From an uncultured Sphingomonadales bacterium (GTDB lineage: Bacteria; Pseudomonadota; Alphaproteobacteria; Sphingomonadales; Sphingomonadaceae): a stretch of DNA of 12,193 nt. The translations under genes and the position numbers were made by a program. Location: contig CAJBSR010000437.1 of the NCBI GenBank assembly GCA_903958285.1, positions 1-12,193 on the forward strand, written 5' to 3'. A model generated the notes under the pieces. The model was not told the origin of the DNA. It did no database searches and saw only the letters and a program-made list of their open reading frames with translations. Every line of letters starts with the position of its first letter. Position 1 is the first letter of the stretch. Positions 5,288 through 12,193 of the stretch are shown here, piece after piece.

Positions 5288-5905
5288 ATGTCGAATTCCA
5301 CAGTTCCGATTGCTCCGATTGCCAAGGGCTCGATGCTGAAGCTGTGGGGCGGCGTGGCCGTCGTCATCGCGATTGCAGGTGGCCTTGCTTGGACGGGCAC
5401 CGCCAAGGCTGTCGGCCAGAGCTGCTCCGCCTCGGAAATGCTGCCCGCAGGCGGCGGCGTGAAGGCGCACGAAGTGACCAGCACCGGCCTGCACTTCCAA
5501 GTCCGCAAGGCCGGCACCGGCGCCAGCCCGACCGATGCTGATGTCACGCTGATCAATTATAAGGGCACGTTGAAGGACGGCACGGAATTTGATGCCAATC
5601 AGCAGACCCCGCTGGAAGTCTCAAAGGTTGTCCCCGGCTTTTCGGAAGCGCTGAAGAAGATGCAGCGCGGCGGCAGCTATCGCATCTGCATTCCGCCCGC
5701 GCTCGGTTATGGCGCGCAGGCGGCAGGCCCGATCCCGGCCAACTCCATCCTGATCTTCGATGTCGACCTGCTTGATTTCAAGAGCGCGGCCGAACTCCAG
5801 ATGATGCAGCAGATGATGCAGCAGCAACAGGGTGGTCAGGCAGCACCGGGCGCACCGGCTGGTGAAGGTCAGCCACAGGCTGTGCCTGCACCGTCGGCGG
5901 AGTAA
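5288..5905 (+). CDS. FKBP-type peptidyl-prolyl cis-trans isomerase, exported or membrane-anchored
   Basis: 205 residues from ATG 5288, which has AGAGG at 7 nt. Residues about 19-40 (LWGGVAVVIAIAGGLAW) form a signal sequence or membrane anchor, placing the enzyme in the periplasm. The FKBP fold covers about 65-165, with LINYKGTLKDGTEFDAN (Y91, F101, D102), VVPGFSEAL (V115, F118), IPPALGYG (Y141) and GPIPANSILIFDVDLL (F157). Most active-site residues are kept, with F118 where FKBP12 has Trp59. It should speed proline isomerisation during folding of exported proteins. The C-terminal ~40 residues are odd: a Met/Gln-rich run (QMMQQMMQQQQ) followed by a Pro/Ala/Gly tail. It lies 131 nt downstream of rpsU beyond that gene's terminator, so it probably has its own promoter, which I could not identify. 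Confidence 0.93.
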   Translation: MSNSTVPIAPIAKGSMLKLWGGVAVVIAIAGGLAWTGTAKAVGQSCSASEMLPAGGGVKAHEVTSTGLHFQVRKAGTGASPTDADVTLINYKGTLKDGTEFDANQQTPLEVSKVVPGFSEALKKMQRGGSYRICIPPALGYGAQAAGPIPANSILIFDVDLLDFKSAAELQMMQQMMQQQQGGQAAPGAPAGEGQPQAVPAPSAE

Positions 5906-5930
5906 GGCTCTCCTTCGAAACGCCCTAACT

Positions 5931-6029
5931 TCGTCATCCTGAACTTGTTTCAGGATAACGGGTTTGCCAACTCTTATCGGCTGACATGTGGCCCCGCTCG
6001 GTTATGCTGAAACAAGTTCAGCATGACGA
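5931..6029. repeat. Inverted pair of REP-like palindromes
   Basis: Arm 5931-5959 and arm 6001-6029 are inverted copies of a 29-nt unit with 27 matches, separated by 41 nt. Each arm is itself a hairpin: ATCCTGAA/TTCAGGAT (5936-5943, 5949-5956) and ATGCTGAA/TTCAGCAT (6004-6011, 6017-6024). The only two differences between arms (5938 and 5954 versus their partners) are a compensatory swap that keeps the stem paired. The CTGAACTTGTTTCAG core recalls a dispersed palindrome I associate with sphingomonad genomes. It lies between convergent FKBP and lepB and could end transcription from both sides. Confidence 0.85.
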
Positions 6030-6038
6030 GATCGGGGG

Positions 6039-6986
6039 TTACTCCCCGTCCTTCTTTGCAGACAGGCTCACGAATGTCCGGTCCGGCCGAATGGCGCGCA
6101 CCCAGCTCAGCGGGTTGAGATAGCTGGACGATCCATCGAGCGAGAAGGTGATGATCTCCGCACGGCCGCCGATGTTTTCCCATGGCACTGGCCCACCAAG
6201 GCCGCGCTGCCATTGCGGGAAGCGGCTATCTGCGCTGTGATCGCGATTGTCGCCCATCAAAAAGTAATGCGCGTCTGGCACCGTGATCGGGCCATAATTG
6301 TCGCCGGGTGAATTGGGGTCGACGTCCACGGTGTCATAGCTGCGGCCATTGGGCAGCGTTTCGCGCACGATGGGCAGCTTGCACCAAAGGGTGCCGTCGT
6401 CCTTCGCCACGCGGCGATCGGGATAATCTTCCGGTGAGCAGGGGTCATTCAAATCCACTGGGACAAGCCGGTCCACCTTCGGGGCACGCTTTACCGGTTT
6501 GCCGTTGATGATGAGTTCCCCGCCGCGCATTTCGATGCGGTCACCCGGCAGGCCGACGACGCGCTTGATATAGTCTTGGTTCATGCCCGGCGGCGTCAGG
6601 ATGACAACATCACCGCGTTCCGGCTCACTGCCCCAGATACGCCCCTTCCAGTCCGGAAGGTTGACCGCGAGCGAGTCGACCGGCTCGCGCAGCACCAGCC
6701 AGCGGAAGAGGGCGGGGATGGATGGGATCGTTGGGGACACATGGCTCCAGCCATAAGCGAATTTGTTGACGACCAGCCGGTCCCCAACCATCAACGTCGG
6801 CACCATCGATTCCGAAGGGATGTAGAAGGGCTTGGCGATGAAGCTGTGAAAGCCGAGCACGGCGGCCAGCAAAAGTGCGGCGCCCTTAACCTCTTCGCCC
6901 CAATTGACCTTGTCATCCTTGCGCTTCTTCTTGGCCATGTCGGTGGGCGTGCTTTCGGTCAGGGCGGGTTCGGGTGTGGAGGTCAC
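6039..6986 (-). CDS. lepB: Signal peptidase I
   Basis: Cleaves signal peptides from exported proteins at the periplasmic face of the inner membrane. From GTG 6986 it has 315 residues. A basic cytoplasmic N-terminus is followed by one membrane segment (about 36-52). S26-family boxes follow: IPSESMVPTL with nucleophile S60, DYIKRVVGLPGD with general-base K141, and MGDNRDHSADSR (244-255). The start is not settled. GTG 6986 begins 2 nt after the acpS stop but lacks a clear ribosome site; ATG 6938 (MAKKKRKDD) is an alternative that removes only 16 residues. It is the last visible gene of the pyrE-pdxJ-acpS-lepB operon. In many alphaproteobacteria rnc and era follow lepB; here the REP pair and the convergent FKBP gene come instead. 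C183 and C202 in the periplasmic region might form a disulfide, which is speculation. Confidence 0.95.
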   Translation of the reverse strand: MTSTPEPALTESTPTDMAKKKRKDDKVNWGEEVKGAALLLAAVLGFHSFIAKPFYIPSESMVPTLMVGDRLVVNKFAYGWSHVSPTIPSIPALFRWLVLREPVDSLAVNLPDWKGRIWGSEPERGDVVILTPPGMNQDYIKRVVGLPGDRIEMRGGELIINGKPVKRAPKVDRLVPVDLNDPCSPEDYPDRRVAKDDGTLWCKLPIVRETLPNGRSYDTVDVDPNSPGDNYGPITVPDAHYFLMGDNRDHSADSRFPQWQRGLGGPVPWENIGGRAEIITFSLDGSSSYLNPLSWVRAIRPDRTFVSLSAKKDGE

Positions 6987-6988
6987 GT

Positions 6989-7402
6989 TCAGGCAGCTTT
7001 CGCGGTCGGCAAGGCTTCAATGATGACAAACGCCTGCGCCCATGGATGATCGTCGGTGAGCGTCAGATGAATGCGCGCCTCATAGCCTTCGGGCACAAGG
7101 GCGTCGAGCGCGGCCTTGGCGCCGCCGGACAAGGCCAGCGTCGGTGCGCCGGAAGGGGCATTGATGACGCCAATGTCTTTCATGAACACACCGCGCTTGA
7201 AGCCGGTACCCACGGCTTTGGAGAAAGCCTCCTTGGCGGCAAAGCGTTTGGCATAGGTGCCGGCCTGCGTGAACGGGCGGCGCGCAGCCTTGGCACGTTC
7301 GACATCGGTAAAGACGCGGTTGGTGAATCGGTCGCCAAAACGGTCAAGCGACTTCTGGATCCGCTCGATATTGCAGAGGTCAGAGCCGAGACCGACGATC
7401 AT
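6989..7402 (-). CDS. acpS: Holo-[acyl-carrier-protein] synthase
   Basis: 137 residues; transfers 4'-phosphopantetheine from coenzyme A to a serine of acyl carrier protein, switching on fatty-acid synthesis. The N-terminal [15 protein letters not shown] with D8 and the helix [12 protein letters not shown] with E58 are the conserved magnesium and CoA-binding elements, and the length is normal for AcpS. The C-terminal [15 protein letters not shown] strand is also typical. ATG 7402 comes 6 nt after the pdxJ stop, and lepB begins 2 nt after its own stop, so translation is probably coupled along the operon. Confidence 0.96.
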   Translation of the reverse strand: MIVGLGSDLCNIERIQKSLDRFGDRFTNRVFTDVERAKAARRPFTQAGTYAKRFAAKEAFSKAVGTGFKRGVFMKDIGVINAPSGAPTLALSGGAKAALDALVPEGYEARIHLTLTDDHPWAQAFVIIEALPTAKAA

Positions 7403-7408
7403 CTGCGA

Positions 7409-8140
7409 TCAGCCCCGCGCCGCGTCCATGCGGGCGCGCATTTCGCGGATGCTGGCGTCCAGGCCGATGAAAATCGCTTCACCGATCAAGAAGTGGCCGA
7501 TGTTGAGTTCAGCGATCTGCGGGATGGCGGCAATCGGCCCCACATTGTCGAACGTCAGCCCATGGCCTGCGTGCGGCTCAATGCCATTGCGCGCGGCCAA
7601 TGCGGCGGCGTCGGAGATGCGGCGCAGTTCGATTGCCCGCTCCTCCCCATCGCAATGCGCATAGCGGCCGGTGTGGAGCTCTACGACTGGTGCGCGCAAA
7701 CGGATGGCGGCGTCGATCTGCCGGGCGTCGGGCTCGATGAACAGGCTCACCCGGATGCCCGCGTCGGTCAGCCGTGTGACCAACGGTGCCAGCTGATTGT
7801 GCAAGCCTGCTGCGTCCAGCCCGCCTTCGGTCGTTCGCTCCTCGCGCTTTTCAGGTACGATGCAGGCGGCGTGGGGTTTGTGCCGCAGCGCGATGGCCAG
7901 CATCTCTTCGGTCGCCGCCATCTCCAGATTGATAGGCAAAGTCGTGTTTGCCATCAGCGTATCGAGATCACCGTCGCGAATATGGCGGCGATCTTCGCGC
8001 AGATGGACGGTGATGCCGTCGCCGCCTGCCGCTTCGACAACTTGCACCGCGCGCCAGGGATCAGGATGCTCGCCGCCGCGCGCATTCCGAATGGTCGCGA
8101 CGTGATCAATATTGACGCCAAGGCGCAGATGCGAAGTCAA
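7409..8140 (-). CDS. pdxJ: Pyridoxine 5'-phosphate synthase
   Basis: 243 residues; joins 1-deoxy-D-xylulose 5-phosphate with 3-amino-2-oxopropyl phosphate to make pyridoxine 5'-phosphate, the last ring-forming step of DXP-dependent vitamin B6 synthesis. It is a TIM barrel. Visible motifs are [17 protein letters not shown] near the start, [12 protein letters not shown] (H46, R48), NLEMAAT (E73), [13 protein letters not shown] and EPHAGHGL (H193). The start codon is TTG 8140: GGAAGG lies 7 nt upstream and family N-termini begin only a few residues before LGVNID. The TTG overlaps the pyrE stop as TTGA, the non-ATG form of the common ATGA overlap, implying translational coupling with pyrE. Confidence 0.95.
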   Translation of the reverse strand: MTSHLRLGVNIDHVATIRNARGGEHPDPWRAVQVVEAAGGDGITVHLREDRRHIRDGDLDTLMANTTLPINLEMAATEEMLAIALRHKPHAACIVPEKREERTTEGGLDAAGLHNQLAPLVTRLTDAGIRVSLFIEPDARQIDAAIRLRAPVVELHTGRYAHCDGEERAIELRRISDAAALAARNGIEPHAGHGLTFDNVGPIAAIPQIAELNIGHFLIGEAIFIGLDASIREMRARMDAARG

Positions 8141-8727
8141 GCGTCGGCCTTCCGGCTGCCGGGCTTCACAGCCGGGATCGCCGCAAGGTCGGGGGGGAGG
8201 TTGTCGGCATCATAGGTAGGCACATCCAAACGGATCAGCGGGAAGAAGGGAACCCCCAGATCGACCGAGCCATTGGATCGGTCGACGAGCGATGCCTCGG
8301 CGATGACTTCACCGCCTTCGCGCTTCACGGCTTCGATGGCCTCGCGGGAGGACAGGCCGGTCGTCACGACGTCTTCGACCATCAGGACTTTCTGGCCCGG
8401 CTCGAGCCGAAAGCCGCGGCGCAGGCCGAACACGCCATCGGGGCGTTCAAGGAACAACGCATCCTTGTTCAGTGTACGGCCCATTTCATGGCCGATGATG
8501 ATGCCGCCCATGGCGGGCGAGACGACGACGTCGATGGCGCGGCGGATGTCATCGGGCAGGCGACGGGCTGCTTCATCGGCCAAACGCGCGGCGCGGGCCG
8601 GGTTCATCAGAACGCGGGCACATTGCAGATAGCGTGGGCTCCGCAGGCCCGAAGACAGGATAAAATGCCCTTCGAGCAACGCTTCGGCGGCACGGAATTC
8701 GCTGAGGATATCGTCGTCTGTCATCAT
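8137..8727 (-). CDS. pyrE: Orotate phosphoribosyltransferase
   Basis: 196 residues from ATG 8727 (a second ATG follows at 8724); makes orotidine 5'-monophosphate from orotate and phosphoribosyl diphosphate in pyrimidine synthesis. The PRPP-binding motif [14 protein letters not shown] (114-127, E118-D119) is intact. The catalytic loop region [13 protein letters not shown] (94-106) and the [13 protein letters not shown] segment near the N-terminus fit the PyrE family. The frame stays open upstream to about 8805, but those extra residues do not look like the family, and [11 protein letters not shown] is a normal N-terminus. No strong ribosome site is visible. It is the first gene of the operon pyrE-pdxJ-acpS-lepB and is divergent from coxB across a 203-nt spacer. 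Confidence 0.94.
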   Translation of the reverse strand: MMTDDDILSEFRAAEALLEGHFILSSGLRSPRYLQCARVLMNPARAARLADEAARRLPDDIRRAIDVVVSPAMGGIIIGHEMGRTLNKDALFLERPDGVFGLRRGFRLEPGQKVLMVEDVVTTGLSSREAIEAVKREGGEVIAEASLVDRSNGSVDLGVPFFPLIRLDVPTYDADNLPPDLAAIPAVKPGSRKADA

Positions 8728-8834
8728 AACGGGAGAAACTGTCCTTCGCTGACTGCTATATGTGTTGCAAACCCGTCCATTAGGGATGGTAGACAAAGCC
8801 TGCAATGCTGTGTGAAAAATGCCGCTTGAATCGC

Positions 8835-8863
8835 TTGAGCCTCATATGTTTCGTGCGTATAGG
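8835..8863 (+). promoter_or_regulatory. Candidate sigma70-type promoter for the cox operon
   Basis: TTGAGC (8835-8840), a 17-nt spacer and TATAGG (8858-8863) match four of six bases in each box with ideal spacing. A start near 8870 would give a leader of about 60 nt to coxB. This was found by eye and rests only on consensus similarity. Confidence 0.35.
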
Positions 8864-8930
8864 CCGCATCCAAGCGTCTCGATAAGAATAGTCGCCAAAG
8901 CCTTTTTTGCCCGGATTCCCGGGCCGCAAC

Positions 8931-10019
8931 ATGGAAAAACAGGTAATGAACAAGCTGAGATCTGCCCTATTCGCAATCGGTTTGGTGCTGGCACCGGCTG
9001 TTGCGATGGCGCAAGGAACCCCGGCTGCACCTGCGCCGGTCGCCGCCGCACCTGCGCCTGTTGCCGCTGCCTCCGCCCCTACGGCGGATAGCGCTGCTGC
9101 AACACCTGCTGCCGAACAAGCCAAGCCGGAAGCCCCGATGGCGCTCGTGCCCGTCGATGGCATTGGCCAGCCGGTCAACGGTAAACTCGGCATCCAGCCG
9201 CAGGTGACGGTGAATGGGGAGCGCGCTCAATGGTTTCATGACGCGATCCTGCTCCCGGTTATCACCGTTATCTCGCTGTTCGTACTCGGCCTGCTGCTCT
9301 GGGTGATCGTGCGCTACCGTCGTGCGGCCAACCCTGTTGCGTCGAAGACGAGCCACAACACGCTCATCGAAATTGCATGGACGCTGATCCCGGTGATTAT
9401 CCTCGTGGTGATCGCCATTCCGTCGATCAGCCTGCTTGCCGCGCAATATAAGCCGGCCGGTAAGGATGCGGTGACGATCAAGGTTATCGGCCATCAATGG
9501 TATTGGAGCTACCAGTATCCAGACCATGGCGATTTTGAAATCGTGTCCAACATGCTGACCGATGCGGAAGCCGCAAAGCGTGGCGAGCCGCGCCTGTTGG
9601 CCGTCGACAACCGCCTCGTCGTGCCCGTCGGTACCGAGATCAAGGCGATCGTGACGTCGGAAGACGTGATCCACTCCTTCGCGGTTCCGGCCTTCTGGAC
9701 CAAGATGGACGCTGTTCCCGGCCGCCTGAACGAAGTGACGTTCAAGGTCGAAAAGGAAGGCCTCTATTACGGCCAGTGTTCCGAACTTTGTGGCGCACGC
9801 CATGCCTTCATGCCGATTGCGGTTGAAGTCGTGTCGAAGGAAAACTTCGCGAAATGGGTCGCGGCTAAGGGCGGCAAGATGCCTGGCACTGAAGCCGTCG
9901 CCGCGCCCGCTGCCACTCCTGCACCTGCCGTAACGCCGGCTGCCGCTCCTGCGGCGGCTCCGGCTGAAGGCGCAAACGAAACTGCTCCGGCTGCTCCGGC
10001 CGCCAACACCAAGGCGTAA
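8931..10019 (+). CDS. coxB: Cytochrome c oxidase subunit II
   Basis: Carries the CuA centre that takes electrons from cytochrome c into the aa3-type oxidase. From ATG 8931 it has 362 residues; ATG 8946 ([12 protein letters not shown]) is an alternative start and neither has a strong ribosome site. A signal peptide ends near AVAMAQG. An Ala/Pro linker follows, then two membrane helices (about 105-130 and 145-172). The periplasmic cupredoxin domain has the aromatic [11 protein letters not shown] used in electron entry. CuA ligands are H248 (in [10 protein letters not shown]) and the [12 protein letters not shown] box (C283, E285, C287, H291, M294). The last ~40 residues are an Ala/Pro-rich tail. 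The stop TAA shares its last A with the coxA start (TAATG), pointing to coupled translation. Confidence 0.96.
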   Translation: MEKQVMNKLRSALFAIGLVLAPAVAMAQGTPAAPAPVAAAPAPVAAASAPTADSAAATPAAEQAKPEAPMALVPVDGIGQPVNGKLGIQPQVTVNGERAQWFHDAILLPVITVISLFVLGLLLWVIVRYRRAANPVASKTSHNTLIEIAWTLIPVIILVVIAIPSISLLAAQYKPAGKDAVTIKVIGHQWYWSYQYPDHGDFEIVSNMLTDAEAAKRGEPRLLAVDNRLVVPVGTEIKAIVTSEDVIHSFAVPAFWTKMDAVPGRLNEVTFKVEKEGLYYGQCSELCGARHAFMPIAVEVVSKENFAKWVAAKGGKMPGTEAVAAPAATPAPAVTPAAAPAAAPAEGANETAPAAPAANTKA

Positions 10020-11686
10020 TGACAATGACCACCGTTGCTGCAACGCACGATCACGCACATGATCATCACGACGCGGACCATCATCCGGGCTTCTTTGCCC
10101 GTTGGTTCATGTCAACCAACCACAAGGATATTGGCACCCTTTATCTGATCTTCGCAATTCTGGCGGGGATCATCGGGGGCGGTATCTCCGGCCTGATGCG
10201 CGCTGAACTAGCGCAGCCGGGCATCCAATATCTGACCACCTGGGCTGCCATGGTGGAAGGCGAAGGCGCTAGCATTGATCAGGCTTACCATTTGTGGAAC
10301 GTGCTCATCACGGCGCACGGCCTCATCATGGTGTTCTTCATGGTCATGCCAGCGCTCATCGGTGGCTTTGGTAACTGGTTCATCCCGATCATGATCGGTG
10401 CGCCAGACATGGCATTCCCGCGCATGAACAACGTGTCCTTCTGGCTGCTCGTTCCTGCCTTCATTCTGCTGCTCGGCTCCGCATTCGTGCCCGGTGGCAC
10501 GGGTCTGGGCGCTGGCACAGGCTGGACGGTCTACGCACCTCTTTCGACCTACGGGTCGCAGGGGCCTGCTGTCGACATGGCGATCTTCTCGCTCCATTTG
10601 GCGGGCGCAAGCTCGATCATGGGCGCGATCAACTTCATCACCACGATCTTCAACATGCGTGCTCCGGGCATGACGCTGCACAAGATGCCGCTGTTTGTCT
10701 GGTCGGTTCTGGTCACGGCGTTCCTGCTTTTGCTGGCTCTGCCGGTTCTGGCCGCTGCCATCACCATGCTGCTTACGGACCGTAACTTCGGCACGACCTT
10801 CTTTGATCCGGCCGGCGGCGGGGACCCAGTTCTCTATCAGCACTTGTTCTGGTTCTTCGGTCACCCTGAAGTGTACATCATGATCCTGCCGGGCTTCGGC
10901 ATCGTCAGCCAGATCATCTCGACCTTCTCGAAAAAGCCGATCTTCGGCTATCTCGGCATGGCCTATGCCATGGTCGCGATTGGCGTTGTCGGCTTTGTCG
11001 TGTGGGCACACCACATGTTCACAACCGGTCTCGATGTGAACACGAAGATGTATTTCACGGCGGCCACCATGGTCATCGCGGTGCCGACCGGCATTAAGAT
11101 CTTCTCTTGGATCGCGACAATGTGGGGCGGCTCCATCCGCTTTACCGTGCCGATGGTCTGGTCACTCGGGTTCATCTTCATGTTCACCGTTGGTGGCGTG
11201 ACGGGCGTTGTCCTCGCCAATGGCGGCGTCGATAACTACATGCACGACACCTATTATGTTGTGGCGCACTTCCACTACGTGCTCTCGCTGGGTGCGGTGT
11301 TCTCGCTCTTCGCGGGCTTCACCTACTGGTTCGCAAAGATGAGCGGCCGTCACCTCAATGAGTTCCTGGGCCACCTGCACTTCTGGGTGTTCTTCCTCGG
11401 CGTGAACATCATCTTCTTCCCGATGCACTTCCTCGGACTGCAGGGCATGCCGCGGCGTTATCCGGATTATCCGGATGCCTTCGCTTACTGGAACGAAATC
11501 GCCTCGATCGGCTATGCCATCATGGCTGGCTCGATGGTGATCTTCTTCGTCAACATTGCCTATGCGTTCCTCGCTGGACGTAAGGCGGAAGGAAATTACT
11601 GGGGCGAAGGCGCGACGACGCTCGAATGGACCTTGTCCAGCCCGCCGCCGTTCCACCAGTTCGAAACACTGCCTAAGATCGACTAA
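10019..11686 (+). CDS. coxA: Cytochrome c oxidase subunit I (aa3 type)
   Basis: 555 residues, 12 membrane helices expected; reduces oxygen to water and pumps protons. Ligands are in place: H100 and H419 for heme a, H417 for heme a3 (VVAHFHYV), and H282, H331 and H332 for CuB. Y286 in GHPEVY is the Tyr cross-linked to the CuB His. E284 in the same motif and D130 ([12 protein letters not shown]) mark a D-channel, and K360 (TGIK) the K-channel, so this is an A1-type heme-copper oxidase. The N-terminus has an unusual His/Asp-rich stretch (residues 10-22). ATG 10019 overlaps the coxB stop by one base; a second ATG at 10025 has AAGG (10011-10014) at a better distance. ctaB follows 129 nt later. Confidence 0.97.
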   Translation: MTMTTVAATHDHAHDHHDADHHPGFFARWFMSTNHKDIGTLYLIFAILAGIIGGGISGLMRAELAQPGIQYLTTWAAMVEGEGASIDQAYHLWNVLITAHGLIMVFFMVMPALIGGFGNWFIPIMIGAPDMAFPRMNNVSFWLLVPAFILLLGSAFVPGGTGLGAGTGWTVYAPLSTYGSQGPAVDMAIFSLHLAGASSIMGAINFITTIFNMRAPGMTLHKMPLFVWSVLVTAFLLLLALPVLAAAITMLLTDRNFGTTFFDPAGGGDPVLYQHLFWFFGHPEVYIMILPGFGIVSQIISTFSKKPIFGYLGMAYAMVAIGVVGFVVWAHHMFTTGLDVNTKMYFTAATMVIAVPTGIKIFSWIATMWGGSIRFTVPMVWSLGFIFMFTVGGVTGVVLANGGVDNYMHDTYYVVAHFHYVLSLGAVFSLFAGFTYWFAKMSGRHLNEFLGHLHFWVFFLGVNIIFFPMHFLGLQGMPRRYPDYPDAFAYWNEIASIGYAIMAGSMVIFFVNIAYAFLAGRKAEGNYWGEGATTLEWTLSSPPPFHQFETLPKID

Positions 11687-11697
11687 AGGCGAAGATC

Positions 11698-11731
11698 GAC
11701 CAGAGGTGCAGCGTCGCCCGTTCCTCTGGTC
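11698..11731 (+). other. Intercistronic hairpin 1 between coxA and ctaB
   Basis: GACCAGAGG (11698-11706) and CCTCTGGTC (11723-11731) form a perfect 9-bp stem with a 16-nt loop, beginning 11 nt after the coxA stop. There is no T-run, so it looks more like an mRNA 3'-end stabiliser or processing site than an intrinsic terminator. Confidence 0.55.
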
Positions 11732-11750
11732 TTAACTGAAACATCCGGTG

Positions 11751-11780
11751 GCCCGGTCTGCTCTTAAAGGCGGACCGGGC
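11751..11780 (+). other. Intercistronic hairpin 2 between coxA and ctaB
   Basis: GCCCGGTCTGC (11751-11761) pairs with GCGGACCGGGC (11770-11780) over 11 positions with one T-G wobble and an 8-nt loop (TCTTAAAG). No T-run follows. With hairpin 1 it forms a tandem pair in the 129-nt gap before ctaB. Confidence 0.6.
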
Positions 11781-11815
11781 GCTGGTATGAAGGCTGGAAA
11801 CAGCGTCAAGAGCTT

Positions 11816-12193
11816 ATGACAAGCCTGAGCGTGATCAACACACAGACACTCCCGGCGGATTGGCGCGATTTCCTCGCGCTGACCAAGCCACGGGTCATGT
11901 CGCTCGTGGTGTTCACGGGGCTGTGCGGCCTAATTGCAGCGCCCGTTCATATCCATCCTGTTCTCGCTTTCACCGCCGTGCTCTGCATTGCGCTTGGTGC
12001 AGGGGCCGCGGGGGCCCTCAACCAATGGTATGAGTCCGATATCGATGCGCTGATGAAGCGCACACAAGGCCGTCCGCTTCCCGCCGGACGCATGGACCGC
12101 CAAACCGCCCTGCATTTTGGCGTGGGCCTCTCTTTCTTTTCGGTGCTGACGCTGGGCGTGGCAACCAACTGGTTTGCAGCCGCCATCCTCGCC
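11816..12193 (+). CDS. ctaB: Protoheme IX farnesyltransferase (heme O synthase), 3' partial
   Basis: The frame opens at ATG 11816 and runs to the window end without a stop: 126 codons of a protein normally about 300 aa. It starts [20 protein letters not shown], followed by [19 protein letters not shown], the usual first segment of this UbiA-family prenyltransferase. The [20 protein letters not shown] stretch holds the Asp-rich magnesium/farnesyl-diphosphate site and the conserved R-T-x-x-R-P. It adds a farnesyl group to protoheme to make heme O, the precursor of the heme A needed by the CoxA encoded just upstream, which fits the operon. The ribosome site is weak (AAGAG close to the ATG). The gene may also be called cyoE, but the aa3-type context favours ctaB. 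Confidence 0.94.
   Translation, partial: MTSLSVINTQTLPADWRDFLALTKPRVMSLVVFTGLCGLIAAPVHIHPVLAFTAVLCIALGAGAAGALNQWYESDIDALMKRTQGRPLPAGRMDRQTALHFGVGLSFFSVLTLGVATNWFAAAILA

Noticed and set aside
6974..8215. A 413-codon open frame on the plus strand opposite acpS and pdxJ.
   Set aside because: It lies antisense to two well-identified enzymes with intact motifs, and its translation shows no recognisable domain; long antisense frames are common in GC-rich DNA.
10208..11014. A 268-codon minus-strand frame inside coxA.
   Set aside because: Charged translation without a domain, fully antisense to coxA, which has every catalytic residue.
1..12193. Search for tRNA or rRNA genes, CRISPR arrays, insertion sequences and phage genes.
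   Set aside because: No cloverleaf, spaced repeat array, transposase or integrase was recognised on either strand by reading.

Overview
The window looks like chromosomal DNA from an alphaproteobacterium, most likely a sphingomonad (Sphingomonadales). This is inferred from the high GC content, the pyrE-pdxJ-acpS-lepB order, the rpsU-FKBP pair, the coxB-coxA-ctaB operon, an RcnB-like Arg/Asn/Asp-rich periplasmic protein, the dispersed CTGAACTTGTTTCAG palindrome, and the pairing of a microbial rhodopsin with a blh gene. No database search was possible, so the taxonomy is a judgement from content and order.

Layout. Positions 1-278: 3' end of a GT4-type glycosyltransferase. Positions 299-1165: an unrecognised two-helix membrane protein, closed by a hairpin over its stop codon. 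Positions 1188-2177 (minus): a secreted RcnB-family protein. A 323-nt divergent intergenic region follows (2178-2500). It holds a match to the EcfG general-stress promoter (GGAAC-N16-CGTT) pointing at the rhodopsin gene, and a 7-bp hairpin just before the rhodopsin Shine-Dalgarno. Positions 2501-4180: a phototrophy module of a DTE-type proton-pumping rhodopsin and a Brp/Blh beta-carotene dioxygenase that would make its retinal. A very strong intrinsic terminator sits between the two, inside the nominal 5' end of blh. Positions 4177-4716 (minus): an orphan IorA-like [2Fe-2S] subunit whose stop codon overlaps that of blh.

From 4950 the content is housekeeping: rpsU with its terminator, then a membrane-anchored or secreted FKBP isomerase. 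Next is an inverted pair of REP-like palindromes (5931-6029) between convergent genes. A tightly packed minus-strand operon pyrE > pdxJ > acpS > lepB (8727 down to 6039) follows. Divergently from it runs the plus-strand aa3-type oxidase operon coxB > coxA > ctaB, where ctaB is cut by the window end.

How the genes fit together. The rhodopsin and Blh form a light-driven proton pump that would add to the proton gradient also made by the CoxA/CoxB oxidase, with CtaB supplying heme O for the oxidase. Carotenoid synthesis genes are not in the window, so beta-carotene must come from another locus. The rhodopsin has a glycine (G149) at the position that aligns by hand with the carotenoid-antenna fenestration glycine of xanthorhodopsin, so a light-harvesting carotenoid is possible. 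The most interesting unexplained signals are the stress-type promoter, the leader hairpin and the terminator inside the start of blh. Together they suggest that opsin and retinal-forming enzyme are expressed at different levels and under stress control.
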